29,320 nucleotides of DNA. It comes from an uncultured bacterium. GTDB taxonomy: Bacteria > Bacillota > Clostridia > TANB77 > CAG-508. The translations under genes and the position numbers were made by a program. Position 1 is the stretch's first letter. The number at the start of each line of letters is the position of its first letter. Shown one piece after another: positions 7,411-13,106 of the stretch. The stretch spans positions 1 to 29,320 of the forward strand of contig CAJMLO010000008.1 of assembly GCA_905214245.1 (NCBI GenBank), written 5' to 3'. The notes under the pieces are model-generated. The model was given only the letters and a program-made list of their open reading frames with translations. It was not told the DNA's origin and did not search any database.

Positions 7411-8199
7411 CTATATTTTTTTAATATTTTTGGTTATTGTATCATCTTGAAGTAATTTATTTGCAACATTTAGAAAATTGCATTCTGTATCTGTTAAATA
7501 TATTTCATATTTTGCTTTATTTTCCGCACTATTTTTCATATTATTCTCTTTTAAATATTCTTTTAAATATTTTGAAACCATTTCTCCTGTATTAATTACA
7601 TCTATTTTATTAGGCAATTCATTTTCAATTAAATTTTTAAATAAAGGATAATGTGTACAACCTAAAACCAATGAATCAATATCCTTAAAATCCTTTACAT
7701 ATTCATGTATTGCAAGCCTTGCAATTTCATTATCTGTCCATCCTTCTTCTGCCATAGATGCAAGAAGTGCACATGCTTTACTTTGAACATTGCAGTTAGG
7801 TATTTCATTTTCAATTGCTCTTTGCCATCCCTTACTTCTTATTGTTCCTGTTGTTCCAATTACTCCAACATTCTTATATTTATTTTCTTTTATATATTTA
7901 ACAGTTGGTTCTATAATTCCTATAATTGGTATATTAAACATTTTTTTCATTTCTTCTAATGCCTGACTTGTTGCAGTACCACATGCAATAACTATAAGCT
8001 TCGCATCCTTTTGAATCAAATTTTCAACTTGTTTTTTTGAAAGCTCAATTATAGTTTCCTTAGATTTACTGCCATAGGGAAAACTAGCTGTATCTCCTAT
8101 ATATGTAATATTTTCATTTGGTAGCAAATTTGTAATTTCTTTAAAAACTGTCATTCCTCCTACTCCAGAATCAAACATTCCTATTGGTCTATTATCCAT
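7411..8199 (-). CDS. murI: Glutamate racemase
   Basis: MurI interconverts L- and D-glutamate for peptidoglycan. Motifs in order: PIGMFDSGVGGMTVFKEI (substrate loop with Asp-Ser), YIGDTASFPYGSKS, KLIVIACGTATSQ carrying the first catalytic Cys (Gly replaces the usual Asn of CNTA), IEPTVKYI, and LVLGCTHYPLFK carrying the second catalytic Cys. The 262-residue length is normal. The ATG has GAAAGGAAGGA upstream. It is the first gene of the murI-metK unit. The last 35 residues are Lys/Asn-rich and weakly conserved. Confidence 0.95.
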   Translation of the reverse strand: MDNRPIGMFDSGVGGMTVFKEITNLLPNENITYIGDTASFPYGSKSKETIIELSKKQVENLIQKDAKLIVIACGTATSQALEEMKKMFNIPIIGIIEPTVKYIKENKYKNVGVIGTTGTIRSKGWQRAIENEIPNCNVQSKACALLASMAEEGWTDNEIARLAIHEYVKDFKDIDSLVLGCTHYPLFKNLIENELPNKIDVINTGEMVSKYLKEYLKENNMKNSAENKAKYEIYLTDTECNFLNVANKLLQDDTITKNIKKI

Positions 8200-8232
8200 A
8201 AAATCAATTCCTTCCTTTCATATGCAACAATT

Positions 8233-8261
8233 ATTATATCACATTAATATAATATATGAAA
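8233..8261 (-). promoter_or_regulatory. Possible promoter of murI-metK
   Basis: TATAAT at 8238-8233 is preceded by TG-type bases (GTGATATAAT), with a poor -35 (TTTCAT) 17 bases upstream. The region also holds an inverted repeat, CTTTCATAT against ATATGAAAG. The placement is weak. Confidence 0.3.
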
Positions 8262-8378
8262 GAATAAGAAATATAATATTTCATCAATTTATTTTTTTCT
8301 ACAAAATACATCACAATTCGCATTAAAAAGAATAATATATATTAAGCAATGTGCTAAAAAGAAAGGATTGATGAATTT

Positions 8379-8828
8379 ATGGAATATGAAAAAAATGTAT
8401 GTCCAGTATTAAATGTTGATGGCATTTTAGCTACTGGAAAACAATTTGACTTAGAAATAACACTACCTGAAGACAACAGATCTGTAATCTATGGAGTTGT
8501 AAAAGATTGTTATCATGATCCAGTATGTGATGCTGTAGTAAAACTTGTAGAGGTTGTTTGTGAGTGTGGCAAGGAAGAAAGAAGACCTGTTTCTCACACA
8601 TTTACAGATAAGGATGGAGAATTCGTTTTTGGTCCTCTTTGTGCAAATAAATTCTATGAGATAGAAATTTGGGTTGATTTTGTAAAACATTGTAAAATTT
8701 GCAAAAAAGTTGAACATGACACCAAATGCCTAAAAGGTATCAAATTAGATTGCAAAGATGAGCATAACCCTTGCGAAAAACCTGATGAAAAGCCATGTGA
8801 TAAACCTTGTTGTGGTAGATCTTGCTAA
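8379..8828 (+). CDS. Cys-rich protein with a carboxypeptidase-regulatory-like beta domain
   Basis: The 149-residue protein has no signal peptide. Residues about 20-110 read as a CnaB/carboxypeptidase-regulatory-like beta-sandwich: SVIYGVVKDCYHDPVCDAVV, the THTF-like SHTFTDKDGEFVFGPLC turn, and YEIEIWVDF. It is unusually cysteine-rich (16 Cys), including pairs CECGKE, CKICKK and a tail of CEKP/CDKP repeats ending CCGRSC. Such Cys-rich, non-secreted proteins in spore formers are often coat or exosporium components. That role is inferred, and metal binding is an alternative. The start ATG has AAAGGA at slightly long spacing. It is an isolated plus-strand unit closed by a strong terminator at 8837. 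Confidence 0.8.
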   Translation: MEYEKNVCPVLNVDGILATGKQFDLEITLPEDNRSVIYGVVKDCYHDPVCDAVVKLVEVVCECGKEERRPVSHTFTDKDGEFVFGPLCANKFYEIEIWVDFVKHCKICKKVEHDTKCLKGIKLDCKDEHNPCEKPDEKPCDKPCCGRSC

Positions 8829-8836
8829 ATAACGTA

Positions 8837-8870
8837 AAAAAGGAAGCTAATTCAAAATAGCTTCCTTTTT
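8837..8870. terminator. Strong intrinsic terminator
   Basis: A perfect 13-bp stem AAAAAGGAAGCTA / TAGCTTCCTTTTT with an 8-base loop lies right after the Cys-rich gene. A and T flanks make it usable from both strands, and it separates that gene from the convergent small membrane gene. Confidence 0.85.
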
Positions 8871-8921
8871 CATTTATATTAATTTTTGTTCCATATTATA
8901 AGACTTTTAAGCTTTAAATTA

Positions 8922-9068
8922 CTACATTATTCCCATTTTTTTAGCAAACTGTTTTCCCATTTTAACCATTTTCTTTCTATTTGGTTGCATTTTTTCTGTG
9001 CACATTAATGCAACTCCTGCAGATATTAAACCTCCTACAACCATCCCTCTTACAAATTTCATATTCAA
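8922..9068 (-). CDS. Small glycine-rich membrane protein, YtxH-like
   Basis: The 46-48-residue protein reads MNMKFVRGMVVGGLISAGVA at its start and continues with a short cytoplasmic Lys/Met-rich tail ending KKMGIM. One hydrophobic, glycine-spaced segment followed by a basic helix resembles mini YtxH-like proteins. Either a TTG at 9068 (GGAGGAG six bases upstream, better spacing) or the ATG at 9062 is the start. It lies just upstream of the nothing-coding gap that ends in the terminator at 8837, and downstream of the two TSUP half genes in the same direction. Confidence 0.6.
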   Translation of the reverse strand: MNMKFVRGMVVGGLISAGVALMCTEKMQPNRKKMVKMGKQFAKKMGIM

Positions 9069-9088
9069 TTTATTCTCCTCCTTTTTGT

Positions 9089-9466
9089 TTATTTATTACT
9101 ATTATGTCTTTTTTTCTCTTTTATATACTCACGCATTTGATAAAATGCTATTAAAATTAAAAATAGTCCAAACCATTTTCTTAATTCTTGTACCTGCATT
9201 TTCATAGATATGTTTGCACCAAAAAATGCACCAACTATCCCCCATAAACATATTGGCAGTCCTTGTTTTAAATTAATATTTTTATTTCTCAAATTTACAA
9301 TTATACTTGCAATTGCAGTAGGAATAAAAAATATAACATTTGTAGATTGTGCAACATGCTGTTCCACACCGAAAAAAAGTGAAAGAAGCAATATAAGAAT
9401 TGTTCCTCCACCCATTCCAAGTCCGCCTATTATTCCAGAAACTACACCAATAAAAATCTCAATCAT
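9089..9466 (-). CDS. TauE/SafE (TSUP) family half-permease, second gene
   Basis: The TSUP family exports sulfite, sulfoacetate or other organic anions; full-length members have about 250 residues in two homologous halves. This 125-residue protein is one half, with about four hydrophobic segments and the signature glycine motif near the N-terminus (VVSGIIGGLGMGGGTILILL), then STNVIFFIPTAIASIIV. The ATG at 9466 has GAGGTAA upstream and sits 13 bases after the stop of the other half; an upstream in-frame extension has no SD. Together with 9480-9824 it would give a complete two-half transporter, expressed as two chains. Confidence 0.85.
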   Translation of the reverse strand: MIEIFIGVVSGIIGGLGMGGGTILILLLSLFFGVEQHVAQSTNVIFFIPTAIASIIVNLRNKNINLKQGLPICLWGIVGAFFGANISMKMQVQELRKWFGLFLILIAFYQMREYIKEKKRHNSNK

Positions 9467-9479
9467 TATTCTTACCTCA

Positions 9480-9824
9480 TTACCAAAAAACCATTCTAAT
9501 TCCAGCATATGTTAAAAATATAATAAACATAATTTTTAAATATTTTGAATTAATATTGTTTAAAACACTTCCGCCAATTATTCCTCCTATTAATCCACCT
9601 AGTCCACATTTTAATCCTAAATTCCAATCTATATAACTACTTCTGTTATATACAAGTGCAGTTGTTATAACCATTGGTAAAATGCAAAAAAGCGCTGTAG
9701 CCCTTGCTTTTCTATCCTGCATTTTAAAAAAATAAGTAAAAACTGGTACTAAAATAAGTCCTCCACCTGAAGAAAACATTCCACTTATAAATCCTGTAAC
9801 TATTCCAATTATTATATTTTTCAT
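9480..9824 (-). CDS. TauE/SafE (TSUP) family half-permease, first gene
   Basis: The 114-residue half-size member carries the family motif TGFISGMFSSGGGLILVPVF, the TALFCILPMV helix, a GLKCGLGGLIGGIIGGSVLN helix and a C-terminal helix. It ends RMVFW immediately before the SD and start of the second half. The two genes are in different frames, but each has its own N-terminal glycine motif and ribosome site, and no in-frame CGG occurs. I therefore read them as a natural split pair rather than a broken fusion. Confidence 0.85.
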   Translation of the reverse strand: MKNIIIGIVTGFISGMFSSGGGLILVPVFTYFFKMQDRKARATALFCILPMVITTALVYNRSSYIDWNLGLKCGLGGLIGGIIGGSVLNNINSKYLKIMFIIFLTYAGIRMVFW

Positions 9825-9863
9825 ACTTTTATTATGTGTAGATATAAATAAAATATTCTTGCC

Positions 9864-10061
9864 TTATTTAATTAAAGACTTTTCTATCTCTTTTTCTGCA
9901 ATTTTAGTAAGTGTTTCATCACATATAAGCATTTGATTTTTTATAGCTTGTCTCATTTTTTCATCTCTTATTCCATCTGCTAAATCTAAAAATAATTGTA
10001 GCTCTCTTAAATATTTTTTATTTTTTTCTTTCCAATCCCTATTCTTCTTTATTTCTTCCAT
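9864..10061 (-). CDS. Unknown 65-residue helical protein
   Basis: The highly charged protein starts MEEIKKNRDWKEKNKKYLRE and continues through LQLFLDLADGIRDEKM to EKEIEKSLIK. It is probably all-helical and soluble, with no motif recognised. The ATG at 10061 has AAAGGAAG seven bases upstream; the longer open frame to 10094 lacks an SD. It is just upstream of the TSUP pair in the same direction. The 190-base gap upstream of it shows no gene. Confidence 0.6.
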   Translation of the reverse strand: MEEIKKNRDWKEKNKKYLRELQLFLDLADGIRDEKMRQAIKNQMLICDETLTKIAEKEIEKSLIK

Positions 10062-10212
10062 CACAACTCTTCCTTTCTTTTCTTTATACAACAAGTTTTA
10101 ATTACATTTATCAACACATTTTTCAAAACAAATTACACATTTATATTATTACAAAATTATTTTAATTTATTCTTATTGTATTTGTTTACTTATTAGTTAA
10201 ATTATATTATAC

Positions 10213-10242
10213 AAAAATACTAGCGTATATGCTAGTATTTTT
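10213..10242. terminator. Intrinsic terminator after the cysteine desulfurase gene
   Basis: AAAAATACTAGC / GCTAGTATTTTT is a perfect 12-bp stem with a 6-base loop, 12 bases past the stop codon. Confidence 0.8.
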
Positions 10243-10253
10243 CTTCATATTTT

Positions 10254-11384
10254 TTATTTTTTTATAAATTCTTTGATTTTATTAACTAAAAAATCCACAT
10301 CTTCTAATGTATTTTCTCTTCCAAAAGATACTCTAAGTGCACTTTTGGCAAGATTACTATTAAGTCCAATAGCAGTAAGCACATGTGACGGAAGTGCTTC
10401 TCCTGTACTACATGCAGAACCTGCTGAAGCACATATTCCACTCTCATCAAGTTTTAAAAGAAGCTGCCCTGCATCTATTCCTTTAAAAGAAAAATTTGCA
10501 TTTCCAGCAAGCCTATTTTCTCTATCTCCATTTAAAATTGCATTTGGTATATTTTCTTCTATTTGTTTTATGTAATAATCCCTTAAAGTTCTTAAATGTA
10601 AATTATATTCATCAAATTCTTTATAAATGATATCTATTGCTTTTCCAAGACCAACAATTTCCGCAACATTTTCTGTTCCAGCTCTTTTATTTTTTTCTTG
10701 ATGACCACCATCTTGAATTCTATTAAAATTTACACCATCTTTAACATATAAAGCTCCTACACCTTTTGGAGCATAAAATTTATGTCCTGACATAGAAAGT
10801 AAATCAATATTCATATCTTTAACATCTATTCTAACATTTCCAATTGCTTGCACACTATCTGTATGAAACAATATATTATTTTTATGAGCTATCTCACCTA
10901 TTTGTGCTATTGGCTCTATTGTACCAATTTCGTTATTGGCAAACATTATACTTATTAATATTGTTTCATCACAAATGCTTTCTAACAATTGATTTATATC
11001 GATTTTACCTGTTTTATCTACATTAAGATATGTAACTCTAAATCCTTCTTTTTCAAGTGTCCTGCAAGAATTCAATATAGCATGATGCTCTATTTTACTT
11101 GTAATAATATGTCTGCCTTTATTTCTATTTGCATATGCTACTCCTTTAAGTGCTAAGTTATCGCTCTCACTTCCACATGAAGTAAAATATATTTCATGTG
11201 GATTGCAATTTATTTGTTTTGCAACCTCCATTCTTGCTTTATTCATCCCACGTTTTGCTTCTCTTCCAACAAAATACAAAGCTGATGGATTACCATAATA
11301 CAAATTAAAATATGGTAACATTTCTTTTAAAACTTCATCTCTAACAGCTGTTGTAGCAGCATGATCAAAATATCTAATTTTCAT
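10254..11384 (-). CDS. Cysteine desulfurase, IscS/NifS family
   Basis: This PLP enzyme takes sulfur from cysteine as an enzyme-bound persulfide for Fe-S clusters or tRNA thiolation. Seen: RYFDHAATT at the N-terminus, GNPSALYFVGREA, FTSCGSESDNLALKG, KIEHHAIL (PLP-stacking His), the Asp in FHTDSVQAIG, the PLP lysine in SMSGHKFYAPKGVGALY, and the reactive Cys in the loop CASAGSACSTG. The long Cys loop and GEALPSHVL tail fit the IscS-like (group I) type. At 376 residues it is complete. GAGGAT precedes the ATG. No scaffold gene (iscU/nifU) or thiI/mnmA is adjacent in the window, so the acceptor is undetermined. Confidence 0.95.
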   Translation of the reverse strand: MKIRYFDHAATTAVRDEVLKEMLPYFNLYYGNPSALYFVGREAKRGMNKARMEVAKQINCNPHEIYFTSCGSESDNLALKGVAYANRNKGRHIITSKIEHHAILNSCRTLEKEGFRVTYLNVDKTGKIDINQLLESICDETILISIMFANNEIGTIEPIAQIGEIAHKNNILFHTDSVQAIGNVRIDVKDMNIDLLSMSGHKFYAPKGVGALYVKDGVNFNRIQDGGHQEKNKRAGTENVAEIVGLGKAIDIIYKEFDEYNLHLRTLRDYYIKQIEENIPNAILNGDRENRLAGNANFSFKGIDAGQLLLKLDESGICASAGSACSTGEALPSHVLTAIGLNSNLAKSALRVSFGRENTLEDVDFLVNKIKEFIKK

Positions 11385-11401
11385 ATATCCTCACATCCAC
11401 G

Positions 11402-11436
11402 AAAAAATCACATACTAAAATGTATGTGACTTTTTT
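11402..11436. terminator. Intrinsic terminator between the 111-aa gene and the desulfurase
   Basis: The stem AAAAAATCACATAC / GTATGTGA-C-TTTTTT has a 6-base loop. On the minus strand it ends only 18 bases before the desulfurase ATG, leaving no room for a separate promoter. It may therefore act as a leaky terminator or attenuator for the desulfurase. Confidence 0.7.
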
Positions 11437-11448
11437 GTATTTATGAAT

Positions 11449-11784
11449 TTATTTTGATGTATTCCATCTATTTAGCCTTATGTTTTTGTATGCATCTAGT
11501 ACATCGGAATATTTTCTATATTCATCTTCCCAAACCATATCTGGTATTTTATCAAAAGCATTAAACACTTTTTCTGCTTCACTTAAAAATATAACCTGCT
11601 CTTGAGGACTCATACTATTACATTTTTTTGAAAATACATATAGTTTATCAAGCATTTGGTTTGCTTGAATAAAACTCCAAAAATCTTTTACTTTAATTCC
11701 TGCAAGTCTCAACTGCATTACAGAAAAGCCAACTAGTCCAAATATAACTAATAGCAATATATAAATAATGGCTGTAATCTCCAT
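11449..11784 (-). CDS. Unknown membrane-anchored protein (111 aa)
   Basis: One hydrophobic N-terminal segment (MEITAIIYILLLVIFGLVGF) is followed by a cytoplasmic, mostly helical domain with FWSFIQANQMLDKLYVFSKK, SPQEQVIFLSEAEKVFNAFD and a tail rich in Tyr and Arg. GAGGTATAAA before the ATG at 11784 fixes the start; a longer frame to 11841 lacks an SD. No family is recognised. It lies upstream of the desulfurase with a terminator between. Confidence 0.65.
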   Translation of the reverse strand: MEITAIIYILLLVIFGLVGFSVMQLRLAGIKVKDFWSFIQANQMLDKLYVFSKKCNSMSPQEQVIFLSEAEKVFNAFDKIPDMVWEDEYRKYSDVLDAYKNIRLNRWNTSK

Positions 11785-11931
11785 TTTATACCTCATTTCT
11801 AAACTTTTTCTATTGTGATAAGTTTTAGAATTTTTTAGCAATATAATATCTAACTTAATTCTTATAACCTAAAATCATTATAGCATTACAGTAAAAATAG
11901 TGCAACATATTTTTTTGAAATTATTGGTGTG

Positions 11932-11960
11932 TTAACTTTATGTAAGGTTTATGCTATAAT
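11932..11960 (+). promoter_or_regulatory. Sigma-A promoter with extended -10 for a non-coding transcript
   Basis: TTAACT, a 17-base spacer and TGCTATAAT (TATAAT at 11955-11960). It faces a 200-base region without a credible reading frame that ends in a strong terminator. Confidence 0.7.
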
Positions 11961-11966
11961 TTTCAT

Positions 11967-12202
11967 ATACGGTTTTATCAAAATGGAGACTATTACTGAA
12001 TTTACATCTATCCACATAATATGAAAAACAGAACCATGTTTGCTTCACTTCGTAATTCCAAAGACACATATTAGATACCAGAGTTGAAGCATCTTATGAA
12101 GATAACTTAATCTCTCTTTATACATGTAACTATTGGATTACAAATGCCAAATTAATAATAGTAGCAAAAAAATCCCAGTCCAACTAGGGCCGGGATTTTT
12201 TT
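11967..12202 (+). ncRNA. Structured small RNA of about 235 nt, 6S-like candidate
   Basis: The unit is bounded by an extended -10 promoter and a GC-rich terminator, and no supported reading frame lies inside it. The ends pair: ACTATTA (11989-11995) with TAATAGT (12156-12162), and after a small internal loop AATTT with AAATT. Inside, GCTTCA (12041-12046) faces TGAAGC (12085-12090) across an apical region. A long rod with closed ends, an internal bubble and roughly 200 nt is the architecture of 6S RNA, which binds sigma-A RNA polymerase. I cannot verify 6S consensus bases, so the identity is a hypothesis. An unrelated regulatory sRNA is the alternative. Confidence 0.5.
12166..12202 (+). terminator. 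Intrinsic terminator of the small RNA
   Basis: AAAAAAATCCC-A-GTCC pairs with GGGC-C-GGGATTTTTTT around a short loop. It is strong and GC-rich, with seven T following. Confidence 0.85.
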
Positions 12203-12249
12203 CTGTTATCATCATACAATTGACGATAACAGAATATAGACTTTGCAAT

Positions 12250-12813
12250 TTAAATAAAAATAATAGGTTTCATAAGGGTCGCAATGATATATGTTATTTC
12301 AAATGCATTATATCCTACATCTGGAATCATCTTAAATATCATATATAAAATTGATATAAAATTAAGAACTAAACATATAATCCAAATTGCAACTTCTTTT
12401 TTATTCTGCTGTCTGTACTTTGTAATGTTGTATACAATATCTTGAAACTTACATTGACAATTTACAAGTATTGGCAATCCAATAATAAGCCAATAAAACA
12501 GAATCATAAATAGAACTTTAATTCCCTCACTCAATTCTTTCCCAACTAAGCTAGGTACCATTATAAAGAATACACTTATGTATAGTGACAATAAAATTAA
12601 TAATAAATGTACCATTATAATAATCGCTGGCCGTCTATTTGAGTAGTCCTTTCTTACCATGCTATACTTCGTCCAGCCGACTAATAACACCATTAATAAT
12701 GTGCTTATTATTAAGTGATTTGCCATTAGTATACAAATTGCAACTCCAATAAGAATTAAAATTGAAAACGGCATGAACAATAATGTAAGGATTGTTGCCA
12801 TAGTAATACTCAT
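12250..12813 (-). CDS. Orphan multi-span membrane protein (187 aa)
   Basis: About five hydrophobic segments (LFMPFSILILIGVAICILMA, LIISTLLMVLLVGW, AIIIMVHLLLILLSLY, VLFMILFYWLIIGLPILV, VAIWIICLVLNFISILYMIF) are separated by short basic loops. No motif is recognised. AGGAGGAG precedes the ATG, and a consensus TTGACA/TATAAT promoter lies about 80 bases upstream, so it is a single-gene unit. It holds the only in-frame CGG in the window (12633-12631, in NRRPA) that is not at a frameshift, and its codons include more GC-ending choices than the neighbours. Recent acquisition is possible. Confidence 0.7.
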   Translation of the reverse strand: MSITMATILTLLFMPFSILILIGVAICILMANHLIISTLLMVLLVGWTKYSMVRKDYSNRRPAIIIMVHLLLILLSLYISVFFIMVPSLVGKELSEGIKVLFMILFYWLIIGLPILVNCQCKFQDIVYNITKYRQQNKKEVAIWIICLVLNFISILYMIFKMIPDVGYNAFEITYIIATLMKPIIFI

Positions 12814-12889
12814 AATGTAATCTCCTCCTCAACTATATTTACAAAGTCTATATTATTTTCAATGTGCTATAACTAAAGCCACTACCATT

Positions 12890-12919
12890 ATTATATCATC
12901 TTCATTCATATTATGTCAA
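12890..12919 (-). promoter_or_regulatory. Consensus sigma-A promoter of the orphan membrane gene
   Basis: TTGACA (12919-12914), an 18-base spacer and TATAAT (12895-12890). It sits 14 bases from the dispersed repeat at 12933. Confidence 0.75.
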
Positions 12920-12932
12920 TTTATTCTTGTTA

Positions 12933-13006
12933 ATTTGAGTTTTTGACTAAAAGATAGAAATTCCATGGTCAATGGTAATTATAGCATTTTATATACTAGG
13001 AAATGA
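12933..13006 (+). repeat. Dispersed intergenic repeat, copy 2
   Basis: Aligns with 4447-4521 from ATTTGAGTTTT through a shared GTCAAT and TAGCATTTT to the near-identical end ATATACTAGGAAATGA. Its right end abuts the hairpin downstream of clpC, as copy 1 abuts the hairpin downstream of ssb. Confidence 0.6.
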
Positions 13007-13035
13007 ATGAGCCCTGTACAATACAGAGCTCATTC
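13005..13035 (-). terminator. Hairpin at the 3' end of the ctsR-clpC operon
   Basis: A 14-bp stem GAATGAGCYCTGTA against its complement with a 3-base loop, about 70 bases after the clpC stop. The minus-strand tail is only moderately T-rich (TTCATTT), so termination strength is uncertain. Confidence 0.6.
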
Positions 13036-13106
13036 CACAAGTTCCCCAATATTTAAGCAAAAAACAATTAATTTTTTATTTAAATACAAAGTTCATCGTT
13101 TTACAA

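Noticed and set aside
8200..8378. SAM riboswitch for the murI-metK unit
   Set aside because: The leader is short and AT-rich, without the conserved SAM-I core or a kink-turn; none is visible.
9089..9824. TSUP pair as a fourth frameshifted gene
   Set aside because: Each half has its own SD, start and complete N-terminal motif, and no CGG lies at the junction; a natural split fits better.
12133..12348. 71-codon plus-strand open frame over the sRNA 3' end
   Set aside because: It would run through the strong terminator at 12166-12202 and has no ribosome site.
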